Shown here piece after piece: positions 34,030 through 41,509 of a stretch of DNA of 49,277 nt (positions are counted from its first letter, which is position 1; each line of letters starts with the position of its first letter). A model generated the notes under the pieces. It was not told where the DNA came from and made no database searches. It was given only the letters and a program-made list of their open reading frames with translations. The DNA lies in contig JAFTAM010000191.1 in NCBI GenBank assembly GCA_017458675.1, positions 1 to 49,277 of the forward strand, read 5' to 3'. This DNA is from a bacterium. GTDB taxonomy: Bacteria > Vulcanimicrobiota > Xenobia > Xenobiales > Xenobiaceae. The position numbers and the translations under genes are program-made.

Positions 34030-34535
34030 GTGAAAACAATGAAAAAAGCTCAGGATTAAGGACGTTTATAGTTTATATACAAGTTGGGCTGATAATGCTC
34101 TTTTTGCTGTATTTGACCTGGGCCTTTTTAGTAGGAATTGACGCGCAGCTTCTGCTCATGCACAACCAGGCGCTGACGACGGCTTATGCCAATATTCTGA
34201 AATCGGGAATAACCGGCGAAGATCTGTTTATGAAGGTCTTTGCTCTGCTTTCGCCTCACATCCATTGGTTTAAACTGGCCTTCATTACCAGCGTTGCCGT
34301 CTTTTCTCTTTTGGGATGGATATTGGCCCGTATGCTGAAAAGCCCGCCCAATTGGGGAGGCATATTGCCGATTTTAGGCATTTTTTCCGGTTTTAATCCT
34401 GTCAATATGACAGGCGTAGAGCCTTTTGCCGCTCCCTTCAGCGTCGAAAGACAGATCTTTTTGCTGTTCACGCAGATCATCTGTATTCAGGTGGCGTCGG
34501 TCTGCGTATATGCCTTCAGAAGCGTCAGAGACTGA
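34026..34535 (+). CDS. Small integral membrane protein of the csaB operon
   Basis: The 169-residue protein has four hydrophobic helices: about residues 16-37, 80-100, 105-122 and 140-160. A short polar N-terminus precedes them. It lacks known domains. The ATGA overlap with csaB makes translational coupling likely, so it should act with that operon, for example as a membrane partner of the pyruvylation system. That role is inferred from position only. Confidence 0.65.
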   Translation: MSENNEKSSGLRTFIVYIQVGLIMLFLLYLTWAFLVGIDAQLLLMHNQALTTAYANILKSGITGEDLFMKVFALLSPHIHWFKLAFITSVAVFSLLGWILARMLKSPPNWGGILPILGIFSGFNPVNMTGVEPFAAPFSVERQIFLLFTQIICIQVASVCVYAFRSVRD

Positions 34536-34609
34536 TTCAGAGCGCAGTTGTGTTTCTGCTTTTGGCAAAAAAAAGCGCCTCGCTCACTTACTGTCGGTAA
34601 GTTAAGGAA

Positions 34610-34775
34610 AAACAAGCTTTTTGCATACACGCTAATAAAGGTTTTCTTTGACGCGTACGCGGAGATTCGAGCGTAAGCGAGCGCGGAGCGGCAGCGACAA
34701 AGAAAACCGGCATAACGAAAACAAGTTAAACATGCTTGACAGATTCTTCGCTGCGCTCTCAATGACAGGAGAAAC
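34610..34775 (+). repeat. Composite palindromic element, copy 2
   Basis: A perfect inverted pair, GGTTTTCTTTG with CAAAGAAAACC, encloses a GC-rich core of GAGCG repeats. It is followed by AAACATGCTTGACAGATTCT and TCGCTGCGCTCTCAATGACAGG. The trailing unit is the reverse complement of the left unit of copy 1, with only a few differences. Confidence 0.65.
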
Positions 34776-34863
34776 ATTTACAAGCCTAATGCAGATATGC
34801 TGCGCTGTCATTTTCGGCGAAATACAGTCTTAACTCAATGACATTGCGCCTTGCTGATAAAAA

Positions 34864-35021
34864 CTCTGCAGGGAGCATACACGAACCTGCCTCGGCAGGT
34901 GGGCGCTCCTCTGGTCCCTCTATTTCGGAGACTCTGTCTTTTACAACATAACTCACCCGGAAATATGGAGTAATGCTCCCGTGTATTCGCTATCGGCTCG
35001 GTATAATAAAACCCTGCAGAG
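34864..35021. ncRNA. Candidate structured RNA (strand undecided)
   Basis: CTCTGCAGGG at 34864-34873 and CCCTGCAGAG at 35012-35021 are perfect ten-base inverted repeats closing about 140 bases. Inside, GGGAGCAT (34871-34878) complements ATGCTCCC (34973-34980), and ATACACG-type segments give a competing pair. An ACCTGC-CTCG-GCAGGT hairpin lies on one arm. On the minus strand the closing stem is followed by TTTTTAT, and a TATAAT lies upstream (35054-35059), favouring minus-strand transcription. Length and long-rod shape recall 6S RNA, but no conserved 6S sequence was confirmed. Confidence 0.35.
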
Positions 35022-35139
35022 AAAAAAATTAAGGGCCTTTCAGCAAAGCCGCTATTATAAGAAAATAATAACAGTTTATAAGAGATTAAGCAATAGCGGA
35101 TTGCTGTTTTAAAGCTGATTAAAGGGAAAAAAAATAAAA

Positions 35140-35475
35140 TCAGTATATTTGCGGTTTAAGTTGATTATCCAGAAAGCCTATAAGCGTTTCTTTGTCGATA
35201 AGGCCTACGCTGCGTCCGGTCAATAGCCCTTTGTTGAAGAACAGAAGGTTAGGAACGCCCTTAACGGAAAACGATTTCGTGCAGTTAGGGCTTTCTTCTA
35301 TATCGATGGAGGCAAATTTTACGGCGCCTTCATATTCGCCCGAGATCTCTTCTATCAGAAGGGACATAGCCTGACAGGGCTCGCACCAGTCGGCATAAAA
35401 ATCCACCAAAATGGGCAGCTCCGAATGCAGTACATCCATTTCAAAATTTATATCATCAGTATGAAAAACGGCCAT
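35140..35475 (-). CDS. trxA: Thioredoxin with CEPC active site
   Basis: The 111-residue protein is a complete thioredoxin fold with YADWCEPCQ (Cys31, Cys34), the buried Asp before it and cis-Pro in GVPN. The usual active site is CGPC. Glu in place of Gly is seen in some thioredoxin relatives and would change redox potential or partner choice. It probably shares a transcript with the Nudix gene 30 bases upstream. It could supply electrons to the glutathione-peroxidase-like protein at 13.3 kb. Confidence 0.9.
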   Translation of the reverse strand: MAVFHTDDINFEMDVLHSELPILVDFYADWCEPCQAMSLLIEEISGEYEGAVKFASIDIEESPNCTKSFSVKGVPNLLFFNKGLLTGRSVGLIDKETLIGFLDNQLKPQIY

Positions 35476-35505
35476 ATCGACGCTGTCCTCTAGAGTTAAC
35501 TGGTT

Positions 35506-35943
35506 CTAAATCCAAAAATTGCCTAAATACGAAGGGGGACGGGTCCCTTTTACTGCCTCAATTATATGCTTGGCTACGGGCGGATACATCTGCAGGCTTT
35601 CCAATTCGGAAATATCGATATATCTGAGAGAATGGAGACGCTCCTCGTCGCCCAGCTTTAATTCTCCGCCTGTCTGTTCGGCAAAGAAAACCAGCTGAAT
35701 TAGGTGGCGGGAGCCGTCGGGGTTGATCGCCTCTGAAATAAAAGCTAAGTCTCCGACTTTGATATCCAGATTAGTCTCTTCTTTAAGCTCGCGTTCAGCA
35801 CAGGCTTTGATATCTTCCTGATACTCTAAACCGCCTCCGGGAAGCAGCCAGTAATATTGAGAGTTTTTGTGGTGCTCTATTAAGAGAATTTTATTATCCT
35901 TGCGGATAATAACCGCTACTCTTATGCGGATATTTGCAGACAT
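35506..35943 (-). CDS. Nudix hydrolase
   Basis: Nudix enzymes hydrolyse nucleoside diphosphates linked to another moiety. The Nudix box is in residues 37-59, with Gly37, Glu43, REL-x-EE at 51-56 and Asn58 in place of the final Gly. It binds the catalytic Mg. At 145 residues it is a single-domain protein, similar in size to MutT and ADP-sugar hydrolases. AAGGAAG precedes the ATG at 35943. The substrate is not predictable. It lies directly downstream of rplL but after a strong palindrome. Confidence 0.88.
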   Translation of the reverse strand: MSANIRIRVAVIIRKDNKILLIEHHKNSQYYWLLPGGGLEYQEDIKACAERELKEETNLDIKVGDLAFISEAINPDGSRHLIQLVFFAEQTGGELKLGDEERLHSLRYIDISELESLQMYPPVAKHIIEAVKGTRPPSYLGNFWI

Positions 35944-35993
35944 TTTACTTAAACTTCCTTATTATGGCTTATTCCTTTAAGAGAATACAAATA

Positions 35994-36015
35994 GCGATCG
36001 GAAATTTCCGATCGC
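35994..36015 (-). terminator. Palindromic terminator-like hairpin after rplL
   Basis: A perfect 22-base palindrome, GCGATCGGAA-ATTTCCGATCGC, lies 30 bases after the rplL stop, followed on the minus strand by a weak T-rich tail. Confidence 0.55.
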
Positions 36016-36045
36016 CATTTATAAGGAAAAATCTATTAAGCTGAC

Positions 36046-36375
36046 TTACTTAATGGTAATGGTAGCGCCGACTTCGGTGAGCTCTTTCTTAATAGCCTCG
36101 GCATCCTCTTTGGAGATGCCTTCTTTGACCATGCTGGGAGCGCCTTCAACCAACTCTTTGGACTCTTTGAGGCCCAAACCGGTGATCTTGCGGATGACTT
36201 TGATAACGTCAAGCTTCTTCTCGCCGAAAGCGGTCAGCTCTACGTCGAAGGAGGTCTTCTCTTCAGCGGGAGCGGCGGCGGAAACGCCCAGTTTGTCTTC
36301 GAGTTCTTTTACGATTTCAGCGGCCTCAAGCAGAGTGAGGTTGCAAATAGCTTCGATCAAAGCGGATTTATCCAT
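36046..36375 (-). CDS. rplL: 50S ribosomal protein L7/L12
   Basis: L7/L12 dimers form the ribosomal stalk that recruits and stimulates translation GTPases. The N-terminal dimerisation domain (about 1-35) and the C-terminal domain with [21 protein letters not shown] are clear. The 109-residue length is short for the family because the Ala-rich hinge is reduced to about ten residues. GGAGG lies just before the ATG at 36375; an in-frame codon four residues earlier is less likely. It follows rplJ as usual, but rpoB does not follow it. Confidence 0.95.
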   Translation of the reverse strand: MDKSALIEAICNLTLLEAAEIVKELEDKLGVSAAAPAEEKTSFDVELTAFGEKKLDVIKVIRKITGLGLKESKELVEGAPSMVKEGISKEDAEAIKKELTEVGATITIK

Positions 36376-36425
36376 GATTTCCTCCAAATAAATTTTGCGA
36401 TTAAAAAATATTTAAAACTAAGCCT

Positions 36426-36986
36426 TTAGGCGTCGGCTGCCTCTGAGCGTTTTTTGTTCCAAGCATCTAATAAGGTAGCCATACTGCGTCCTGCGCCGTT
36501 TAAGACGCCAAGGATATTGCGATGCGGCGCCAGCATGAGACCGAGGATCTGCATACGCAGAACATCGATGGAAGGCAGTTCGGCAATAGCCTCCAGCTCC
36601 TTCATGCTTACAAAGCGGCCCTCCATAACTGCACCCTTTACGATGGGGAGCTTTGTGGGCTTCTGATTCTTAGCGAACTCTAAGACCGCTTTGGCGGCAG
36701 CAGCGGGATCCCCGAAACCGAATACTACGGCGGTGGGGCCTTCTAACAGAGAATCCTCAAGCTCTACGTTGATCTCTTTAAGGGCCTTGCGAATTAAAGT
36801 GTTTTTCGCGATTTTATAAACGCCGTTCTGTTCGCGGAGCTGATGTCTCAGCTCGGTGATGGCTTTTACAGTTAAACCTTTGTTTTCACCGCGGTAGTCG
36901 GTGATGATCATTATACTGCACTTAGCCAGACTCTCGCGCAAATAATCAAGGGCTTCGGCTTTACGCTGTCTGTTCTGTTCGTTCAT
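36426..36986 (-). CDS. rplJ: 50S ribosomal protein L10
   Basis: L10 anchors the L7/L12 dimers to 23S rRNA, and free L10 represses its own mRNA. The 186-residue product has the family's ITDYRGL-like motif (here ITDYRGENKGLTV), a NTLIRKAL helix and the C-terminal stalk helix. The ATG at 36986 has GGGAG ten bases upstream; an in-frame GTG seven codons earlier is not preferred. The mRNA leader is an L10-type leader (described separately). rplK and rplA, which often precede rplJ, are not adjacent. Confidence 0.96.
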   Translation of the reverse strand: MNEQNRQRKAEALDYLRESLAKCSIMIITDYRGENKGLTVKAITELRHQLREQNGVYKIAKNTLIRKALKEINVELEDSLLEGPTAVVFGFGDPAAAAKAVLEFAKNQKPTKLPIVKGAVMEGRFVSMKELEAIAELPSIDVLRMQILGLMLAPHRNILGVLNGAGRSMATLLDAWNKKRSEAADA

Positions 36987-37061
36987 ATCGATTTCTCCCT
37001 TCCTCACCCATACAGCTTTCAGCCTGCATGGGGTCGATTGGGGCCTTTACTTTACCCTTTC

Positions 37062-37097
37062 GGATAAAATAAAAACGCTCGCAAAAAATGCAAGCGC
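37062..37097 (-). terminator. Attenuator-like hairpin in the rplJ leader
   Basis: On the minus strand CGCTTGC and GCGAGCG form a seven-base stem (one G-U pair) with an ATTTTTT-type loop and a following TTTTTATTTT run. It lies between the L10 leader and rplJ, so it could stop transcription before the gene. Confidence 0.65.
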
Positions 37098-37130
37098 AGA
37101 GTACGAAACGAGAAATATAAAATAATAATT

Positions 37131-37200
37131 CAGTTTCGCCTCGGCAGGTTACCTGAAGTAATTACATCCCCGAAGGAATAACCCACTATCTCTGGCCGAT
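37131..37200 (-). promoter_or_regulatory. L10 leader RNA of rplJ-rplL
   Basis: On the minus strand the leader runs GCCAGAGATAGTGGGTTATT, then a hairpin with a TTCG-type loop, then AACCTGCCGAGGCGAAA. CC-AGAGA and CCTGCCGAGG are the conserved L10-binding segments of the L10 leader class, which represses rplJL when L10 is in excess. Confidence 0.8.
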
Positions 37201-37204
37201 AGAT

Positions 37205-37233
37205 ATTTTATCTTTTGTGAAGCTCTTTGTCAA
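37205..37233 (-). promoter_or_regulatory. Promoter of rplJ-rplL
   Basis: On the minus strand TTGACA (37228-37233) is followed by a 17-base spacer and TAAAAT (37205-37210). The start site near 37198 coincides with the first bases of the L10 leader. Confidence 0.8.
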
Positions 37234-37332
37234 TAATAATTAGTAATTAAATAAAAAAAAGTTTAATGAAGAAAAAAATATCGGCAAATTTGCATTTGCC
37301 GATACATGTTTTCTTAATATACAGAGAGATCG

Positions 37333-38340
37333 CTAATTCTTGTAATTGTCCAATCTCAATTTAATTTCTTTTTTAATTTCATTTTTTAAGTCGTCAGGGA
37401 ATACTACTTTAAAGATATCGGCATGACTGATTAAAGTCTTTTTAGTCTCTTCGTTCATTTTAAATTTCTTTATACTTGCGTCGAGAGTGCCGTCATCTTG
37501 CTTTTTCACTTCGCTGGGTATGCCGAACAGATCGACAAAAATACTTGCATATTCGGCATCCTTCAGGGTGATAGTCACTAAATCGTAGGTTTTGTCGGTA
37601 TTTTTATTGTGGAAGCTGGTCTTGCAGAACTCCGCCAGCTGAGCGCTGCTGCCGTTGCCTAAAACTTCCTGAAGCTTTCTTCTGGCCGTTCCGGTTGTTC
37701 TGGGATTGGCAATGCGGTCGATTCTGAACATACGCAGTTCATTCTCTTCTGTAAGGCTGCCGACTAAATAATAGCGGTTTTTATGCCACAGCAGGGTAAA
37801 TGGATCAGCCTTGTAAACATGGCTGCCGCGGCGAAGCACGCTTTTAAACCGATTGTCATATGTGTATATCTGGAATTCCATGGCGCGATCCATGGAAATG
37901 GAACGCAGAATCTCGCTTAATACCTTCTGCAGGTTGGCGTCGTGAGTCTTCTTAAAGCCGTTGATGACAGGTATTGTGTCGATGAAAAGTTTTTTATCGT
38001 TGGGACCGAGCTCTTTGATTAATTCATTGAACAAATATTTGAAATCTTGTTTCGATACAAACGGGGCGTTGGAGATAGCGTCGAGGAATAGGCGTATCTG
38101 CCAAGGTTCAAATTTTCTTTTTCCGTAATACCAGCCCTTGCGCTTATCGCGATCGGCAATGATGTCGTGACCGAAGGCCTGAAGAGTGGCGATGTCTCTG
38201 CACACTGATTTGCGCTCGGTTTCAATATTGAACTCTTTAAGCAGCCGCTCTACTATTTGAGTTGCATTTATAGTGTGATGCTCGTCTGTCTCCAGCAAAA
38301 TCTCCAAAACATGAAGCAGCTTTAATTTAACATTAGACAT
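37333..38340 (-). CDS. WYL-domain transcriptional regulator
   Basis: The first 80 residues form a winged helix-turn-helix of the HTH_11/DeoR kind (TINATQIVERLLKEFN, RKSVCRDIATLQAFG). The central region (about 150-240) is a WYL domain with YKADPFTLLWHKNRYYLVG and a downstream RIDRI segment; WYL domains bind nucleic acid or nucleotide ligands. The C-terminal WCX part completes the protein at 335 residues. GGAGA lies just before the ATG. The target is unknown and no phage-defence or CRISPR gene is nearby. Confidence 0.9.
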   Translation of the reverse strand: MSNVKLKLLHVLEILLETDEHHTINATQIVERLLKEFNIETERKSVCRDIATLQAFGHDIIADRDKRKGWYYGKRKFEPWQIRLFLDAISNAPFVSKQDFKYLFNELIKELGPNDKKLFIDTIPVINGFKKTHDANLQKVLSEILRSISMDRAMEFQIYTYDNRFKSVLRRGSHVYKADPFTLLWHKNRYYLVGSLTEENELRMFRIDRIANPRTTGTARRKLQEVLGNGSSAQLAEFCKTSFHNKNTDKTYDLVTITLKDAEYASIFVDLFGIPSEVKKQDDGTLDASIKKFKMNEETKKTLISHADIFKVVFPDDLKNEIKKEIKLRLDNYKN

Positions 38341-38487
38341 GCAGTATCTCCTAGTTCAATTTATTAATAAAATTTACTGATTCAACAAAGTTTCAGTTTG
38401 CATTAAATATTTAGTATAACCAAATATAACTGTCTGCAAAACTGAAGACAGGTTTTATCAGAAATTTATTAACAGTATAAAAAAAAT

Positions 38488-39480
38488 TTAATCCTTTAGT
38501 TTCAGTGAGCTTACGATTTTGAAAAAATCGTCAATATACTCCGGGGCGGTGAGGTCGAATTCCAATATGTTGTAAGAGCCGCGCGAATAGGGGAGGTATA
38601 TGACAGGACCGACCAATTTTTCGTCTTTAGTCTGCCATACTGCCAAATATCCGGTCATGCCGCCTATCTGGTAGGGTTCGAAGCGCTTTAGGCTCTGAGC
38701 GTCGGTGATATAGTCCCTGCCTATCTGCCTGGCCAGGCCTCTGAAGGACTGCCCCGGCTGAGCGGCGGCGGTACGGGGAGTAATGACGGCAATTTTTGTG
38801 TCGTTGAGGAAAACGGACAGTCCTTTGCCGGTTTCTTTAATCTCATATTTGGGATTGTGATCCGGCAGAGTTAAAGAAAGCGCTAAATTACTGTTAGAGT
38901 AGCTGTTGCTTGAAGCGGTTTTGTCGGCTCGGCTGATAAATGCAAAACTTTGAATATTCTTCTGCAGCTGAGCCTTGTCTTTAGTAATTCCAAATGAAGT
39001 TATGCGGTAAATACCGCCGCTGTGATTTATATAATAAACTTGTCTGAAGCTGGGACCTTCGATTTTATGAAAGAGCCTGGCCGGACAGCCGTTTAGTTTC
39101 GTCTCCGATTCCAGGTAACGTCGGGAGCGCAGAACAGCGTATTCATTTTCATCCACACTTTTCAAAAAGGTTATAATCAGTCCCGTATCGCCTGCCGCTG
39201 TCCGCCAGCCTGCTCCGTAAGGCCAGCCCGGGCTGACGTCCGGAATGGAATACCATGAGCTCGGCAGTTCGATCTGCCAGCCGCAGCGGACTCCGTCAGC
39301 CAAATCGCAGTTTTTATGCACTTCGGTCTGGGGAGTTTCCTGACCTGAACCGGAATTGGCCATGAGGACCGTCTCCGGAAACGTGCCTTCGGCGGGAGAA
39401 GCTTCTGAACATTCCCAGGGGAATAAAGCGGCTGCCCATAAAACGGTATATACAAAGATTTTACTACGGATGAAAAACAC
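38488..39480 (-). CDS. Exported protein with two PsbP/DUF1795-like halves
   Basis: The start is GTG at 39480, with AAGGAG eleven bases upstream. The 330-residue product has a signal peptide (residues 1-27). Two related beta-rich halves follow, about 60-180 and 195-330. Each has an LPSSW- or LTLPD-type opening, a Gly-x-x-Ala/Gly strand and a closing helix with K-x-x-S-F/L-K. This resembles the PsbP/Mog1/DcrB fold, but is judged by eye. Function is unknown; the protein should be periplasmic or secreted. Confidence 0.6.
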   Translation of the reverse strand: MFFIRSKIFVYTVLWAAALFPWECSEASPAEGTFPETVLMANSGSGQETPQTEVHKNCDLADGVRCGWQIELPSSWYSIPDVSPGWPYGAGWRTAAGDTGLIITFLKSVDENEYAVLRSRRYLESETKLNGCPARLFHKIEGPSFRQVYYINHSGGIYRITSFGITKDKAQLQKNIQSFAFISRADKTASSNSYSNSNLALSLTLPDHNPKYEIKETGKGLSVFLNDTKIAVITPRTAAAQPGQSFRGLARQIGRDYITDAQSLKRFEPYQIGGMTGYLAVWQTKDEKLVGPVIYLPYSRGSYNILEFDLTAPEYIDDFFKIVSSLKLKD

Positions 39481-39603
39481 GGTATAGCATTCTCCTTAAA
39501 TGCTGTTTATAATTAAACAATCAATTATTGCTATCTTATTTATAAAATCTTTTTTACCTTCCGGAATTCGCCGTAATATTATCAATAAAACTGCTTATAC
39601 GGG

Positions 39604-39641
39604 AAAAAAAACTGTCTGCCATTCTCTGAAATGACAGACAG
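39604..39641 (-). terminator. Terminator for the Ala/Pro-rich protein gene
   Basis: On the minus strand CTGTCTG-TCATT pairs with AATGG-CAGACAG around a short loop, followed by a run of eight T. Confidence 0.8.
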
Positions 39642-39735
39642 CGGCTCTGCAAGAGCAAAATATTCAGCTGTTTTCAACTTATGAAACGAACTCGGAATAA
39701 GTCGATAAGGCAGAATTATATAAGGACAGGCGGTT

Positions 39736-40902
39736 TTATTCCGGGGACTCCGGAGGAGTATTCTCCTGCCCGGTCAAAGGCGCTTCGTTCCCGGTCTGCA
39801 CGTCGGCAATCGGAGCGGGAGCGCCGCTGTCAGCCGGCTGAGCCGAAGGCTGGGGAGCGCCGCTGCCGGCCGGCAGAGCCGAAGGCTGGGGCGCGCTGTC
39901 GGAAGCCGGCGCAGGGTTCGGCTCCGGGGCGGGGTTCTGCTGCTGTCTTTGCGCGGCGTGATTGGCATAAATGCTGAAGCCGGCTTTGGCGGCCAGCAGA
40001 ACGCCGGCTGCGACCAGAGCGGGCAGGCCTCCTATTACGGCCGAGGCGGTCATGGCAGTACCGAAACCGACGTTGAGCACTCCGGAAATGATCTTGTTTT
40101 TATCATGATCTTTAATGCCGCCGATGGTCTTCTGCGTTCCTGTCGCTATATCGAGCGCGCCGGAGGCGATGCCCAGAGGAGCGGCGACGACGCTGGCAAC
40201 CTGGCTAAAGGCGGAAGCGCCCTTAAGAGCCGTGACCGTTTCGGCCGCGGTGCTGAGACCGCTGCTTATGCCGCCGGTTAAATTGCTGGTTCCGCCGAGA
40301 ATGCTGTCTCTGTCATGATTTTTAATGCCGTCGGCCAGCTCCTTTACACCTGAGGCGGTAATAAAGACGCTTACCGCTCCGTAGGCAGCCGCTCCGCCGA
40401 TAGCTCCCAGAGCCGCTTTGGCCCCTAATTCTGCTGCCGAGCTGGAGATAACGTCGACGATGTTGGGAGCGCTGAGATCGAGCGGCACGCCGGCCTGAAC
40501 GGTTTCGGGAGCGCCGGCGGGAACGCTGTCGGGCGCGGGCGCTCCATTCTGCGGTACGTCTGCAGCCGGGGACGGCGCAGGAGCTGTCTCGGGCGGCGCA
40601 GGCGCGGCGGGAGCGCTTTCCGGGGCCGCCGCAGGCGCGGCGTTGACGCCGTCAGACTGAGGAGCGGCGGCAGGAACGTCAGTATGCTGACTGTTGGCAT
40701 ACTGTCTCAAGGTTTGGAGGTTCTGCAGCTCGCTGCTGTCGGAGCTGCTTCTGGTAAATCCGTCCTCGGTTTGCTGTTCGGACGGCGTCTCGGCGGCGGA
40801 CGCACCGCTGTGGGCAGAGGCAAGATGATTGGGGTTTATTTGTGACGGCGACGGAAGATTTGTGTTCGCGTTTATACCGTTTATCACAAGATGTACCTGC
40901 AT
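39736..40902 (-). CDS. Ala/Pro-rich protein with a duplicated hydrophobic module
   Basis: The 388-residue protein has a polar N-terminus without a signal peptide, then an Ala/Pro-rich disordered stretch (about 78-140). Two copies of a Gly/Ala/Ser-rich helical module (about 170-235 and 240-310) follow. Each module carries Gly-Ile-Lys-Asn/Asp-His-Asp (191-197 and 262-267) followed by an amphipathic helix. The C-terminal 70 residues are Pro/Ala/Ser repeats. The ATG is very close to its AAGGAA, so an internal start is possible. Composition recalls secreted or membrane-inserting effectors, but no family is recognised. Confidence 0.6.
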   Translation of the reverse strand: MQVHLVINGINANTNLPSPSQINPNHLASAHSGASAAETPSEQQTEDGFTRSSSDSSELQNLQTLRQYANSQHTDVPAAAPQSDGVNAAPAAAPESAPAAPAPPETAPAPSPAADVPQNGAPAPDSVPAGAPETVQAGVPLDLSAPNIVDVISSSAAELGAKAALGAIGGAAAYGAVSVFITASGVKELADGIKNHDRDSILGGTSNLTGGISSGLSTAAETVTALKGASAFSQVASVVAAPLGIASGALDIATGTQKTIGGIKDHDKNKIISGVLNVGFGTAMTASAVIGGLPALVAAGVLLAAKAGFSIYANHAAQRQQQNPAPEPNPAPASDSAPQPSALPAGSGAPQPSAQPADSGAPAPIADVQTGNEAPLTGQENTPPESPE

Positions 40903-41509
40903 TTCCTTAATTTTTTAAATATTTATACTATTCTAGCATAAAAATTAAGAAGAACAAAACATTTAAAGTTAATAATCTGAGAACTTTCCGAAAATTTATG
41001 TAAAAATGACGTCCCTGCTGTGCAGTTATGAATTATTGTATTTATGATCTTTAATTATGATGTTATCTTCAGACTTTGACGAAGATTTTTGTCCGCACCC
41101 CACTTGGGTCAGAATGACAGGCAAAAAGAGCGAACGCCTCTGAGGGCGCTTGCACGGCAGCCGAAGGGGAGTCTGCAATCAGCTCAAACGGGCGCAGGGA
41201 CGCCGCTCCGGAAGCAATGACGGTTTGAAAATAAAACAGCCGCCGCTCAGAGGAGCGGCGGCGCTGTCGGTAATTTAAGCAAAAACAGGCTTTAAGCAAA
41301 CATGTATTGCACAGGTTTAATATTGCTCTGAAGCGAGCGTCCGATCGCAGCGCAGCCGCGGAGCAAAGTGCAGAACAAAACCTGCATAGCGGTAACATGT
41401 TTGAAATTAACTGCCCTTTCAATGACAGAGAAAACATTCTCGAGCATTGTTCTGACAGGCTGCAGCGACATTTTTCAGAAAATATCGCTTAACTTAATAA
41501 TACCGGAAG
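40903..41509. other. Intergenic region with composite repeat copy 3
   Basis: The left part is AT-rich and holds the probable promoter of the Ala/Pro-rich gene. A degenerate CATTCTGAC-type unit lies near 41100. The composite element occupies 41281-41440. I see no gene; a minus-strand frame at 41069-41437 consists of repeat translation. Confidence 0.5.
41281..41440 (+). repeat. Composite palindromic element, copy 3
   Basis: ACATGTATTGCACAGGTTT and AAACCTGCATAGCGGTAACA with a TGTTT end are nested inverted arms around the core GAAGCGAGCGTCCGATCGCA. A shortened trailing unit ends in CAATGACAG. The order and orientation match copy 2. Confidence 0.7.

Larger units (their letters stand above)
34536..35139. 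other. Long intergenic region with a repeat copy and a candidate structured RNA
   Basis: The left part is composite element copy 2 (34610-34775). The right part holds long inverted repeats (34864-35021) and an AT-rich stretch with promoter-like boxes on both strands. I see no protein-coding gene. Confidence 0.55.

Noticed and set aside
41069..41437. Minus-strand frame of 122 codons
   Set aside because: It is composed of the composite repeat and shares its peptide (AALRSDAR) with the repeat at 17.4 kb in a different context.
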